From: Gordonia rhizosphera NBRC 16068
GTDB lineage: Bacteria; Actinomycetota; Actinomycetes; Mycobacteriales; Mycobacteriaceae
DNA: 63,710 nt
Assembly: GCF_000298195.1 (NCBI RefSeq)
Contig: NZ_BAHC01000233.1
Location: 1-63,710, forward strand
Direction of reading: 5' to 3'
Part shown: piece by piece, positions 28,135 through 37,127 of the stretch
Position numbering within the stretch: the stretch's first letter is position 1
Layout: each line of letters starts with the position of its first letter
The notes under the pieces: model-generated
Told to the model about the DNA's origin: nothing
What the model saw: only the letters and a program-made list of their open reading frames with translations
Database searches by the model: none
Translations under genes and position numbers: made by a program

Positions 28135-29154
28135 ATGAAGAAGATCGGATTCCTGTCCTTCGGCCATTGGTCGGACTCGTACGGCTCGCAGGTGCGCTCC
28201 GGCTCGGACGCCTTGCTGCAATCCATCGACCTGGCCGTGGCGGCCGAGGAGCTCGGCGCCGACGGTGCGTACTTCCGGGTGCACCACTTCGCCCGCCAGC
28301 TGGCCTCACCGTTCCCGTTGCTGTCGGCGATCGGCGCCAAGACCGACCGCATCGAGATCGGGACCGGGGTCATCGACATGCGGTACGAGAATCCCCTCTA
28401 TATGGCCGAGGACGCCGGGGCGGCCGACCTGATCGCCGGCGGGCGTCTGCAGCTGGGCATCAGCCGGGGCTCGCCCGAGCAGGTGATCGAGGGCTACAAG
28501 TACTTCGGCTATGTGCCGCAAGGAGGTTCGACCGACGCCGAGATGGCCCGCCAGCACACCGACGTCTTCCTCCAGGTGATCTCCGGCGGCGGCTTCGCCC
28601 AACCGAATCCGCGGCCGATGTTCCCGAATCCCCCGGGCCTGCTGCCGATCGAGCCGCAGTCCCCCGGCCTTCGCGACCGCATCTGGTGGGGCGCCGGCAC
28701 CCGGGCGACCGCGGAATGGACGGCACAGCAAGGGATGAACCTGATGAGCTCCACTCTGCTCACCGAGGACACCGGCGTGCCCTTCCACCAGCTGCAGGCC
28801 GAGCAGATCCAGCGGTTCCGCGATTCCTGGGACGCGGCCGGTCACGCTCGTGAACCGCGGGTCTCGGTGAGCCGCAGCATCTTCGCGATCGTCGACGACC
28901 GTGACCGCGCCTACTTCGGACGCCGCGGCGCCGAGGAGGATCAGGTCGGCGTCATCGACAACGCTGTCGCCCGGTTCGGACGCAGCTATGCCGACGAGCC
29001 GGACAAGCTCGTCGAACAACTCCGCGAGGACGAGGCGATCGCCGCCGCGGACACGCTGCTACTGACCGTCCCCAACCAGCTCGGCGTCGAGTACAACGCC
29101 CATGTCATCTCCTCGATCCTGACCCACGTGGCGCCCGAACTCGGTTGGCGCTGA
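28135..29154 (+). CDS. LLM class flavin-dependent oxidoreductase
   Basis: The 339-residue protein starts MKKIGFLSFGHWSDSYGSQV and belongs to the bacterial luciferase-like (LLM) superfamily: AVAAEELGADGAYFRVHHFA, RIEIGTGVIDMRYENPLYMA and DLIAGGRLQLGISRGSPEQV are the expected strands and loops of the TIM barrel that binds FMN or F420. The substrate cannot be deduced. In this order both cofactors are possible. Divergent LysR gene upstream. The sequence continues for about 290 bases before the next gene, with only a doubtful small pseudogene. Confidence 0.88.
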   Translation: MKKIGFLSFGHWSDSYGSQVRSGSDALLQSIDLAVAAEELGADGAYFRVHHFARQLASPFPLLSAIGAKTDRIEIGTGVIDMRYENPLYMAEDAGAADLIAGGRLQLGISRGSPEQVIEGYKYFGYVPQGGSTDAEMARQHTDVFLQVISGGGFAQPNPRPMFPNPPGLLPIEPQSPGLRDRIWWGAGTRATAEWTAQQGMNLMSSTLLTEDTGVPFHQLQAEQIQRFRDSWDAAGHAREPRVSVSRSIFAIVDDRDRAYFGRRGAEEDQVGVIDNAVARFGRSYADEPDKLVEQLREDEAIAAADTLLLTVPNQLGVEYNAHVISSILTHVAPELGWR

Positions 29155-29179
29155 AGGCCGTTGATCCGAGGGTGAGCGG

Positions 29180-29340
29180 TCAGATGCCGAGCGCGCCGGC
29201 CGAGGTGTTGCTCGCCCAGGTCGCCACGTCGTTGAACTGGTTGCGCGGCGCATACAGCCAGATCGTCGGACTCGTCACCCGCCCCAGACACCGGCGCCCG
29301 CGATCAGCACGGCCGCAAGTAATACCCCCGATTTACTCAC
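29180..29340 (-). pseudogene. possible frameshifted small exported peptide gene
   Basis: From a GTG at 29340 the minus strand reads MSKSGVLLAAVLIAGAGVWG, a signal-peptide-like start, to a TGA at 29275. In another frame the sequence then continues VTSPTIWLYAPRNQFNDVA and ends with a stop at 29180. A one-base change would join the two halves into a small secreted protein of about 50 residues. There is no known family and no strong ribosome site, so this may be chance. Confidence 0.25.
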
Positions 29341-29395
29341 CGTGTCATGGTGTCATGTCGCACGCAAAACCGTCCGTTATTGAACCACGCGGCGC

Positions 29396-29434
29396 CGGAG
29401 TTGGGCCGGCGCTGACGGCGCCGGCCCAACTCCG
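29396..29434 (-). terminator. terminator of the van operon
   Basis: Perfect 17-bp arms (29396-29412 and 29418-29434) with a five-base loop, ten bases past the last van gene stop. Confidence 0.82.
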
Positions 29435-29443
29435 AACGGTCGG

Positions 29444-30787
29444 TCAGACCGAGGCGGCCACGACGGATTCGGTCTTCGCCGCGACGGCCGGCGTGTCCGT
29501 CCGACGCATGGCGAGCAGCGCTACCGCGGCGAGGACCACCACGCCGGCGACCCCGAAGTAGAGCTGACGCGGCGTCCACCCCGAGTCCAGGAGCGCGCCG
29601 GTCACGGACGGAGCGAGAATCGCTCCGGCGCGACCCACGCCGATCGCCCAGCCCACTCCGGTCGTCCTGATGTGCGAGCCGTACTGGGACGGTGCGAGCG
29701 TGTACAGCCCCGCGATACAGCCGTTGATCAGTCCGCCGATCAGCACGCCGAACACGAAGGCGACGGCCAGCATCGGGATCGAGACGATGAACGCGACCAT
29801 GAACGCGGCCGAGAGCAGGGTGAATCCGATCAGCACGGTGCGTGGCGCCCAGCGGCTCGCGATCACGCCGAACATCACCGACCCCACGGTGCCGCCCAGG
29901 GTCAGCATCATTCCTGCGGTCGCGCTCTGGTCCCTGGTCAATCCGGCGCTCTCGAGCAGGGACGGCGTCCAGGAGTTGACGAAGTAGAAGCCGTACATGG
30001 TGGCGAAGAATGCCGCCCACAGCAGCACGGTCCCGCGTGCCCGGCCGGCGGTGAACAGATCTCCGATCCGCCCGGTCCGTGCAGCGGTGCGTCCCGTCAC
30101 CGGCGTGAGCGTGTCCACCGGGTCCTGTCCGAGACGACGCGCGATCTGGTTGACACGGCCGAGGTCGCCGGGGCGGGCGCGCATCGCGAGGTAGTCGATC
30201 GATTCGGGCAACAACACGATCAGCGTCGCGAGGATGAGTCCGGTGAGCACCGCGCCCACGACGAACACCGAACGCCAACCGTATTCGGCCTGCAGACCGA
30301 CGGCGGCCAGACCGCCCAGGGTGGCGCCCACGCCGTATCCCGCGGTGTAGACACTGATCGCCAACCCACGCCAGCGCGACGACGAGTACTCGCTGGCGAT
30401 CACCGTCGTCGACGCCAGGATTCCACCGATGCCGAGTCCGGTCAGGATACGCCAGACACCCAGCTGCCAGGGCGATCCGGCGGTGGCCGACAGTGCCGTG
30501 CCCGCCGCCGCCAGAGCGACGGATGCGAGGATCAACGGCCGACGACCGATCCGGTCGGCGAGAGGGCCGAGTACCATCGCGCCGATGGCCATACCGACCA
30601 GGCCCGCGCTCAGCAGGACACCGATCGCGGCGCCGCTGAGCGCGAACTCCGACGAGATACTCTTGGCGGTGAATGCCATCGCCATCACATCGAATCCGTC
30701 GAGGATGTTGAGCACCACGCACAATGCGACGATCAACCACTGGTAGGGACGCATCGGCGACATGTCGATGCGAGAACGTAGATCCAT
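29444..30787 (-). CDS. vanK: MFS aromatic acid transporter, probable vanillate/protocatechuate uptake
   Basis: The 447-residue MFS protein of the aromatic acid:H+ symporter family has 12 predicted helices: LNILDGFDVMAMAFTAKSIS in helix 1 (the D-G-F-D motif of this family), GPLADRIGRRPLIL (motif A), and a hydrophilic central loop. Third gene of the vanA-vanB-vanK operon, 24 bases after vanB, the same order as in Corynebacterium glutamicum, where VanK imports vanillate and protocatechuate. The start is the ATG of MDLRSRIDMSPMRPYQW. Confidence 0.87.
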   Translation of the reverse strand: MDLRSRIDMSPMRPYQWLIVALCVVLNILDGFDVMAMAFTAKSISSEFALSGAAIGVLLSAGLVGMAIGAMVLGPLADRIGRRPLILASVALAAAGTALSATAGSPWQLGVWRILTGLGIGGILASTTVIASEYSSSRWRGLAISVYTAGYGVGATLGGLAAVGLQAEYGWRSVFVVGAVLTGLILATLIVLLPESIDYLAMRARPGDLGRVNQIARRLGQDPVDTLTPVTGRTAARTGRIGDLFTAGRARGTVLLWAAFFATMYGFYFVNSWTPSLLESAGLTRDQSATAGMMLTLGGTVGSVMFGVIASRWAPRTVLIGFTLLSAAFMVAFIVSIPMLAVAFVFGVLIGGLINGCIAGLYTLAPSQYGSHIRTTGVGWAIGVGRAGAILAPSVTGALLDSGWTPRQLYFGVAGVVVLAAVALLAMRRTDTPAVAAKTESVVAASV

Positions 30788-30811
30788 TTCTTGTCCTTCG
30801 GGGGTGGGGAA

Positions 30812-31801
30812 TCAGGCGAGGTTGAGGGTGAGGCCGGCCGGCTTCCGGGTTCTCGGGCAGTTCGGCGTTGCGGCAACGCGGGAGACGCAGGCACACAGTC
30901 TGTTCGAGGTCTTCTTCTGTTCCTCGCTGAAGAAGACGTCGCGGTGGTCGATGCTGCCGTCCACGGATTCGACGTCGACCTGACACAGGCCGCACTCACC
31001 CTTTCGGCAGTCGAACATCATGTCGACGCCCGCGCGTTCGAGTGCGTCGAGCAACGACTCCCCGGTTCCGACGGTCGTCTCGACGCCCATGCTCGGCACC
31101 CTCACGACGAACTCCTCGGGATCGAACCAGCCGCTGCTGCCGAAGGTCTCGTAACGCAGGTTGGCGGGCGGAAGCGACCGATCCAGCCACGCCCGGCGCA
31201 CCGCGTCCATGAGCCGGATCGGGCCGCACATGTAAAGCTCTGTCTCCGAGTCGATTCCGCCGGTCAGCTCGGTCACATCGAGCACGCCGCCCTCGTCGTT
31301 GGCGTAGACCTCGAGACGCTCACCGTGCAGCTCGGTGAGCTCGTCGAGGAAGGCCATCGCCGATCGGGTGCGCCCGACATACACGAAGCGGTAGTCGGCG
31401 CCGAGCCTGCGGAGGACCTCGCCCATCGCGACCATCGCGGTGACCCCGACGCCTCCGGCCACCAACAGATAGCTTGCCGCACCTACGCGTAGCGGGAAGT
31501 TCTGCATCGGGACCGTCACGTCGACGGTGTCACCGGGTTGCAGCGAATGCATGTACTCCGAGCCACCCCGCGATGTCGGCGACCGGCGCACTCCGAGTGT
31601 CACCCCGCGACCGTCCGGCGCTCCGGCCACCACGGAGTAGGAGCGGATGTCTCCGCCGGGCAGACGCACATCGACGTGACATCCCGGCTCGGTGCGCGTC
31701 GGCACGTCGGTGGCGATCGCGATCCGGGCGATGGAGTCGGCCGCCATCTCGATCGAGACGACCTGTCCACGCAGCCATTCGGGCTGATTCATCGCTGCCA
31801 T
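30812..31801 (-). CDS. vanB: vanillate O-demethylase reductase subunit
   Basis: A 329-residue phthalate-dioxygenase-reductase type protein: an FMN-binding barrel and NAD-binding domain (SYLLVAGGVGVTAMVAMGEV, ELYMCGPIRLMDAVRRAWL) are followed by a C-terminal plant-type [2Fe-2S] ferredoxin with CRKGECGLCQVDV and a distal Cys. It passes electrons from NADH to VanA. The start ATG (MAAMNQPEW) follows the vanA stop by one base, indicating coupled translation. The alternative start at MNQPEW is three codons later. Confidence 0.9.
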   Translation of the reverse strand: MAAMNQPEWLRGQVVSIEMAADSIARIAIATDVPTRTEPGCHVDVRLPGGDIRSYSVVAGAPDGRGVTLGVRRSPTSRGGSEYMHSLQPGDTVDVTVPMQNFPLRVGAASYLLVAGGVGVTAMVAMGEVLRRLGADYRFVYVGRTRSAMAFLDELTELHGERLEVYANDEGGVLDVTELTGGIDSETELYMCGPIRLMDAVRRAWLDRSLPPANLRYETFGSSGWFDPEEFVVRVPSMGVETTVGTGESLLDALERAGVDMMFDCRKGECGLCQVDVESVDGSIDHRDVFFSEEQKKTSNRLCACVSRVAATPNCPRTRKPAGLTLNLA

Positions 31802-31802
31802 G

Positions 31803-32918
31803 TCAACGTCCCGCCCCGACGATGTGGCCGCGGGTGGCGATCGCACGCTCCGCCTCGACCATCCGCTGGATGATGCGACGTACCCACATGCCGCCGGCAT
31901 CGATGTTGAGGTTGTAGAACTCGTGATCGGGGTTTGCCTCGATCGCTTTCTGCTGTGCGGTCAGCATGGCCTCGTCCTCCCCGAAGACGCCGTGCACGCC
32001 CTCGCGGAGCTGGGTGGTGATGAGCTGACTGTCGAGGCGGTAGTCGCGCATGAACGCCCAGAAGTAGAGTGCCGTGCGCTCGTCGATCGGCGTGATGGTG
32101 TTCATCACGAACCCGTTCACACCCTGACTTCGGTCGCCGTCGGGCGCACCGGTTCCGGCCCGGGCGACGCCCACGTCGATCCGGATGGTCGACGGCGCCT
32201 GGAACTCGATGATCTGCCAGCGGTCGACCCTGCCGGAGAACCCGGGGAATTTGTCATTCATGTTCTTGCGCCAGAACGGGGGTGCCTCGATGTCGAGCAT
32301 CCAGCGGGACACCGTCACCGTGCGTTCGTCGTGCGTCACGACGAAGTCGGATTCGCTCAGCTCGTCCTGCCCGATCGACGACGAATGCACGAACTCCTCG
32401 TGCGTCAGATCCATCAAATTGTCCAGCACGAGTTGATAATTCGCCTGCACATCGATGGTGCGGCCATCGCCCGCCCAGTCCGGCGAGTCCATCTGGAACA
32501 TGTCCGGGATCGTCGACGGATCGGCCTGCGTCGGATCGCCCGGCCACACCCAGATGAACCTGTGCCGCTCCACGACGGGATAGGACGCGACCATCGCCGA
32601 TGGATTGATCGTCTCCTGCGCCGGCATCTTCGTGCATCGGCCGGCCGAGTTGAACTGCAGACCGTGATACGGGCACTGGACTCCATCCGAACCGACCAAG
32701 GTTCCCATCGACAACGGCGCGAGACGGTGCCAGCACGCGTCGGCGAGTGCAACCGGCCGCCCGTCCGTCGTCCGATAGAGCGCCATCGGCTTGCCGGCGA
32801 TGGTTCGCGCCACGATCTCCGAGCGGCCCACCTCGTGATCCCAGGCCGCCACGTACCAGGCGTTGAGCGGAAAGGCCATGTTCTTCGCCGTTGCCCCGGA
32901 CGGGCTCAGATCGGTCAT
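31803..32918 (-). CDS. vanA: vanillate O-demethylase oxygenase subunit (Rieske)
   Basis: The 371-residue Rieske oxygenase removes the methyl group of vanillate to give protocatechuate and formaldehyde. The Rieske cluster ligands are C62, H64, C82 and H85 (CWH, CPYH). The mononuclear iron site is in DLTHEEFVHSSSIG with a later Asp. The ATG (MTDLSPSG) was chosen because GAAGGAAG lies upstream; a longer frame starts in the operator region. First gene of the vanABK operon, divergent from the PadR regulator. Confidence 0.91.
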   Translation of the reverse strand: MTDLSPSGATAKNMAFPLNAWYVAAWDHEVGRSEIVARTIAGKPMALYRTTDGRPVALADACWHRLAPLSMGTLVGSDGVQCPYHGLQFNSAGRCTKMPAQETINPSAMVASYPVVERHRFIWVWPGDPTQADPSTIPDMFQMDSPDWAGDGRTIDVQANYQLVLDNLMDLTHEEFVHSSSIGQDELSESDFVVTHDERTVTVSRWMLDIEAPPFWRKNMNDKFPGFSGRVDRWQIIEFQAPSTIRIDVGVARAGTGAPDGDRSQGVNGFVMNTITPIDERTALYFWAFMRDYRLDSQLITTQLREGVHGVFGEDEAMLTAQQKAIEANPDHEFYNLNIDAGGMWVRRIIQRMVEAERAIATRGHIVGAGR

Positions 32919-32964
32919 TCGGGTCTTCCTTCGGTAGGTCGTGAGTGCCACTCACTACATCGAT

Positions 32965-33000
32965 AGATAGTTGGTGATATGGCACACAGACTAACTATCT
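32965..33000. promoter_or_regulatory. candidate VanR operator
   Basis: AGATAGTTGGT (32965-32975) and ACTAACTATCT (32990-33000) form an inverted repeat with one mismatch and a 14-base spacer, between divergent vanA and the PadR gene. The ACTAACT core resembles the VanR box known in corynebacteria. Confidence 0.62.
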
Positions 33001-33045
33001 CCATAGTCTTTGGCAAGAGTGAGTCGCCTGGCGTTGAATAGAGCC

Positions 33046-33636
33046 ATGAGCCTGCGCCACGCCCTGCTCGCGATGTTGACGGCCGAGCCGATCACCGGAT
33101 ACGACGCCGCCAAGCGGTTCGAAGCCTCGGTCGGGCACGTCTGGCACGCGCCCGATTCGCAGATCTATCCGGAGTTACGCCGGATGGAGAAGGACGGACT
33201 GGTGGTCGGCGAACAGGTCCGGTGGGGACCTCGGAGCACCAAGACGCAGTACTCGATCACCGACGAAGGGCTGCACGCGCTACGCGAATGGATGAACAGC
33301 TCGCTCGACTATCAGCCGATCCGGGATCCGGTTCACATGCAGGCCGCCTACTACGAATGGGCCGACCCCGAACGGGCCCGCGACCATCTCCGGCGTCATA
33401 TCGCGCACTATCAGGAGCAGGTCGACCGGTGGACGGTGATGCGTGAGTCGATCATCGACGCGACACATCCGAGCATCGCGAAACGCCTGGAGAAGTTCCC
33501 CGCCGAAGACCACGAACGGATCATCGCCTACAAGGCCTTCGCGTACGAGGGGCTCATCGACCGCGGGCTGTCCGAGATAGCTTGGGCGGAAAAGGGTTTG
33601 GACCTCATCGACAAGCTGTCACCCGACGGCGGGTGA
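33046..33636 (+). CDS. vanR: PadR family regulator of the vanillate operon
   Basis: The 196-residue PadR protein starts MSLRHALLAMLTAEPITGYD. The winged helix (DAAKRFEASVGHVWHAPDSQ, IYPELRRMEKDGLVV) is followed by a C-terminal helical dimerisation domain (Vir_C-like). PadR proteins repress phenolic-acid genes until the ligand binds; vanillate is the expected ligand. Divergent from vanABK with the inverted repeat at 32965-33000 between. The ATG at 33046 is preferred over TTG at 33010, whose extra residues do not fit the family. Confidence 0.88.
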   Translation: MSLRHALLAMLTAEPITGYDAAKRFEASVGHVWHAPDSQIYPELRRMEKDGLVVGEQVRWGPRSTKTQYSITDEGLHALREWMNSSLDYQPIRDPVHMQAAYYEWADPERARDHLRRHIAHYQEQVDRWTVMRESIIDATHPSIAKRLEKFPAEDHERIIAYKAFAYEGLIDRGLSEIAWAEKGLDLIDKLSPDGG

Positions 33637-33763
33637 CATCCACGACGTGGCACGTGCGGCGCGATACCGAGGTTTCACATCCCGACTTGGTTAAGAGTTT
33701 CTACATCAATGCTTCGATTTAATTCGCTTGTTCTGTACGAAGATCGTCGCCACGATGGTGCTC

Positions 33764-34987
33764 ATGACCAACCGCGATCGGCTCCTCGGGCTCGGCGTGG
33801 TCGCGATGTGGGGATTCAACTTCATCGCGATCCGACTCGGGCTCGACCATTTCCCACCGTTCTTCTTCGCCGCACTGCGGTTCGCGGTGATGGCGGTTCC
33901 GGTGGTGCTGTTCGTGCGGTTCCCGCAGGTGCGGATGCGTTGGTTCCTGCTCTACGCCGTCGGCTTCGGCATGGTCCAGTTCGCGTTCCTCTTCCTGGCC
34001 ATGCACCTCGGCATGCCGACCGGTCTGGCATCGCTGGTGCTGCAATCCTCCGCGCCGTTCACCGTCCTCCTCGGTGTGCTGTTCCTCCGGGAACGGATGA
34101 GCCCGCTACAAGTGGTCGGCATCGCCGCCGCGGTCGCGGGCATGGTGATCATCGGCGTCGACCGCGCCACCCACAGCACACTGGGCCTCGGTGCCGTCGT
34201 CCCGATGATCCTGACCGTGCTTGCCGGCCTGAGCTGGGCGGTCGGCAACATCGGCTCGCGTCTCGCGGTGCAGAAAGGGCCCGCTCGCTCCGCTCCCGGC
34301 GCCCGTCAGTCCGGGCCCGCCGGCTCCGCTCCCGGCGCCCGCCTCGACGATCCGCTGCGCATGACCCTCTGGATGTCGGTCGTGCCGCCGATCCCGATGT
34401 TCGCGATGAGTCTCGTCCTCGACGGCCCGACCGCGGGGACCGACTCGTTGACAACGTTGGGCTCGCGCAGCGGCGTGCTCGCACTCGTCGGCCTGGCCTA
34501 CGTCGTCCTGCTCGGTACCATCGCCGGTTCCGGCCTGTGGACGATGCTGATGTCGCGCTATGAGGCGAGCCGGGTCGCCCCGTTGTCGTTGCTGGTACCC
34601 GTCATCGGGATCACCGCGGCGTGGCTGCTGCTCGGCGAGACACCCACCGCGGTGGAGGTCGGCGGCGCGGTGATCGTCATCGTCGGATGTGCCGCCGGTG
34701 TGCTGGCCGCACCGGTCAATCGCCCGCAGCTGCCTCCGCTCCGCTCAGCGGAACGCGTCGACGAGCGCCGCGCTGATCCGATCCACCGCGGCGCGGGCGT
34801 CGGGGCTGATCAAGGTCATGTTCGCGAACCCGTGGATGAGGCTGCCGGCGCGGTCGAGGATCACCGGCACGCCCGCCGCCTCCAGTCGGTCGGCGTAGGC
34901 GATGCCCTCGTCGCGGAGCGGGTCGAACCCCGCGACGATCACGTAGGCCGGCGCGAGGCCTGTCAGGTCCTCGGCCAGCAGCGGTGA
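33764..34987 (+). CDS. EamA family (DMT) transporter with a tail antisense to the neighbour
   Basis: About ten TM helices in two EamA repeats (MTNRDRLLGLGVVAMWGFNF; GLAYVVLLGTIAGSGLWTML). A typical member would end near GVLAAPVNRPQ at about position 34735, but no stop occurs there. The frame continues with a hydrophilic tail of about 80 residues fully antisense to the convergent esterase gene. A 36-bp tandem repeat (34277-34348) adds GPARSAPGARQS and GPAGSAPGARLD in a loop. The start could also be the ATG at 33755; no clear ribosome site decides it. The substrate is unknown. Confidence 0.82.
   Translation: MTNRDRLLGLGVVAMWGFNFIAIRLGLDHFPPFFFAALRFAVMAVPVVLFVRFPQVRMRWFLLYAVGFGMVQFAFLFLAMHLGMPTGLASLVLQSSAPFTVLLGVLFLRERMSPLQVVGIAAAVAGMVIIGVDRATHSTLGLGAVVPMILTVLAGLSWAVGNIGSRLAVQKGPARSAPGARQSGPAGSAPGARLDDPLRMTLWMSVVPPIPMFAMSLVLDGPTAGTDSLTTLGSRSGVLALVGLAYVVLLGTIAGSGLWTMLMSRYEASRVAPLSLLVPVIGITAAWLLLGETPTAVEVGGAVIVIVGCAAGVLAAPVNRPQLPPLRSAERVDERRADPIHRGAGVGADQGHVREPVDEAAGAVEDHRHARRLQSVGVGDALVAERVEPRDDHVGRREACQVLGQQR
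34277..34348 (+). repeat. 36-bp tandem duplication inside the EamA gene
   Basis: Two 36-bp units start GGGCCCGC (34277 and 34313) and share GCTCCGCTCCCGGCGCCCG. They encode two 12-residue Gly/Pro/Ala/Arg units in frame. The sequence is palindrome-rich and looks like an inserted intergenic-type element. Confidence 0.75.
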
Positions 34988-35803
34988 CGCCCGCGGGTCG
35001 GTGCGCTGGTCGACGTCGGGCACATAGTGGTCGATGAACCAGGTCATGTCCTCGTCGGTGAGGTAGAAGCCGGTGGCGAACTCATGGCGTGAGGCGCGGA
35101 TCGCCGAGATGTCCGTCGCCGGGTAGATGAGCATCTGCAGACACGGCTCGACCTCCTCGCCCCGGACCTGCTGGGCGACCACGGCACTCAGGTTGCCGCC
35201 GGCGCTGTCGCCGGCCACCGCGATGTGCTCGGCCCTCACCCCCCATGTCGGCGCCATCGCCACGGCGAACCGCCACGCCGCCACGGCGTCGTCGGCGGCC
35301 GCGGGGAACGGGTGCTCGGGCGCCAGGCGGTAGTCCACCGACAGGATGTCGGCGCCCGTCGACACCGCGAGGCGTCGTACCAGGTTGTCGTGGGTGGCGC
35401 GGTCACCGATGACCCAGCCGCCGCCGTGGAAGAACACGACCAGGCCGATGGATTCCACGTTGGCGCGGTAGCGCGTGGCATGGATCGGGCCGTCGCGACC
35501 GTCGATGACGAGGTCCTCCTCCACGGCCATCGGGGGGTGGTTCTCGGCCAGTGTCGGCGCACTCTCGCGCAGGTCGGCCCGCGCCTGATCGACCGGCTTG
35601 CCGGTGATCCGCATCGCGGGCACCTTGTCGGCGATCGAGCCGACCAGGGCTGCTTCGGGGGCGAGACGGTCACCGTGGGAGTTGACCTGCCCGTTCTTCA
35701 CCAGTCGGTGCAGCAGGGCCGGCGGGAGATGTCCGACTCCCCTCATGACCGCGTGCTGGATACGGGCAGGGAACGTCAGTGTCGTCGCTGTGGCCTGGCT
35801 CAC
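34745..35803 (-). CDS. alpha/beta hydrolase of the HSL (hormone-sensitive lipase) family
   Basis: The 352-residue esterase has FFHGGGWVIGD (oxyanion hole), VAGDSAGGNLSAV (catalytic Ser), FDPLRDEG (Asp) and LIHGFANM (His). It is like mycobacterial LipN/LipH-type carboxylesterases that cleave short acyl chains. No signal peptide. The GTG start begins MSQATATTLTF. The 3' end is overlapped by the EamA reading frame on the other strand for 243 bases. Divergent from murT. Confidence 0.9.
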   Translation of the reverse strand: MSQATATTLTFPARIQHAVMRGVGHLPPALLHRLVKNGQVNSHGDRLAPEAALVGSIADKVPAMRITGKPVDQARADLRESAPTLAENHPPMAVEEDLVIDGRDGPIHATRYRANVESIGLVVFFHGGGWVIGDRATHDNLVRRLAVSTGADILSVDYRLAPEHPFPAAADDAVAAWRFAVAMAPTWGVRAEHIAVAGDSAGGNLSAVVAQQVRGEEVEPCLQMLIYPATDISAIRASRHEFATGFYLTDEDMTWFIDHYVPDVDQRTDPRASPLLAEDLTGLAPAYVIVAGFDPLRDEGIAYADRLEAAGVPVILDRAGSLIHGFANMTLISPDARAAVDRISAALVDAFR

Positions 35804-35867
35804 GGCCGCGAGCCTACCCGAAGCGCACCGTCGCGCTGCCGAAGACGGCTTGTGTCAGACTCTCTGC

Positions 35868-37127
35868 ATGTCCGACCGCGTGAGAACACCGATGCGCACG
35901 AAAGCCGCGCTGACGGCCGCCTCCGCGGCGCGCTGGGCATCACGCGCGACCGGCCGTGGCAAGGGGTCGATGATCGGCGGGCTGATCGCCGCGAAGATCG
36001 ACCCGGACATCATGAGCCGCCTCGCCGCCGGGAAACGTACCGCCCTGGTGACCGGAACCAATGGGAAGTCGACGACGACCCGCATGACCGCCGCGGCCCT
36101 CACCGAACTCGGGGCGGTCGCGACGCAGGCCGATGGCGCCAACATGGATGCCGGCATCATCGCCACGCTCAGCATGGAGCGGTCGGCGCCGATCTGCGCG
36201 CTCGAGGTCGACGAACTGCACGTTCCGCACGTCAGCGACGCCGTCGGCCCCGAGGTGATCGTGCTGCTGAATCTGTCGCGAGATCAGCTCGACCGCGTCG
36301 GCGAGATCAACATGATCGAACGACGGCTCCGCGAGGGCATCGCGCGTCATCCGTCGGCGACGATCGTCGCCAATTGCGACGACGTACTGGTCGCATCGGC
36401 CGCGTTCGACGCGCCGACCGTGATCTGGGTGGCCGCCGGCGGCGGCTGGGTCGGCGACTCGGTGAGCTGCCCACGCACCGGGGAACCGATCATCCGGTCC
36501 GGTGAGGACTGGTTCTCCAGCGGTGACGAGACCTTCCGCCGTCCCACTCCGGACTGGTGGTTCGACGACGAGAACCTTCACGGTCCCGACGGATTCTGTG
36601 CGCCGATGACCCTCTCGGTCCCGGGTCGCGCCAACCGCGGGAACGCCGCTCAGGCGGTCGCCGCGGCCGTCGCGATGGGTGCCGATCCGGCCAAGGCGGT
36701 GGCCGCGGTGGGCACCGTCGGCGAGGTCGCCGGACGCTACGGCATCCACCAGGTCGGCAACCACTCGGTGCGCACCCTGCTGGCCAAGAATCCGGCCGGG
36801 TGGCAGGAAGCACTGTCGATGATCGACCAGGACGCGGACGGCCTGGTCATCGCGGTCAACGGGCAGGTCCCCGACGGCGAGGACCTCTCCTGGCTGTGGG
36901 ATGTGCGGTTCGAGGCGTTCGAGACCATGCAGGTGGTCGCCGCGGGTGAGCGCGCCGCCGATCTGTCGGTGCGGCTGCTCTATGCCGGTGCCGAACACAC
37001 CACCATCCCGGATCCGATGAAGGCGATCGCGTCGTGCCCGCCGGGACGAGTCGAGGTGCTCGCCAACTACACCGCGTTCCGCGATCTCGGGATCGCGCTG
37101 GAGCGGGCCGAGCAGGCGCGGCGATGA
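35868..37127 (+). CDS. murT: lipid II isoglutaminyl synthase subunit MurT
   Basis: A 419-residue Mur-ligase-like protein with the ATP loop VTGTNGKSTT (about 61-70), central-domain ADGANMDAG and ELHVPHV, and the C-terminal DUF1727 region. With GatD it amidates D-Glu of lipid II to D-isoglutamine. The region where streptococcal MurT has a four-Cys zinc ribbon has few cysteines here (SCPRTGEP and later GFC), so the ribbon is reduced. The stop overlaps the gatD start as ATGA. The ATG at 35868 lies close behind a possible -10 (CAGACT), perhaps leaderless. Confidence 0.93.
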   Translation: MSDRVRTPMRTKAALTAASAARWASRATGRGKGSMIGGLIAAKIDPDIMSRLAAGKRTALVTGTNGKSTTTRMTAAALTELGAVATQADGANMDAGIIATLSMERSAPICALEVDELHVPHVSDAVGPEVIVLLNLSRDQLDRVGEINMIERRLREGIARHPSATIVANCDDVLVASAAFDAPTVIWVAAGGGWVGDSVSCPRTGEPIIRSGEDWFSSGDETFRRPTPDWWFDDENLHGPDGFCAPMTLSVPGRANRGNAAQAVAAAVAMGADPAKAVAAVGTVGEVAGRYGIHQVGNHSVRTLLAKNPAGWQEALSMIDQDADGLVIAVNGQVPDGEDLSWLWDVRFEAFETMQVVAAGERAADLSVRLLYAGAEHTTIPDPMKAIASCPPGRVEVLANYTAFRDLGIALERAEQARR

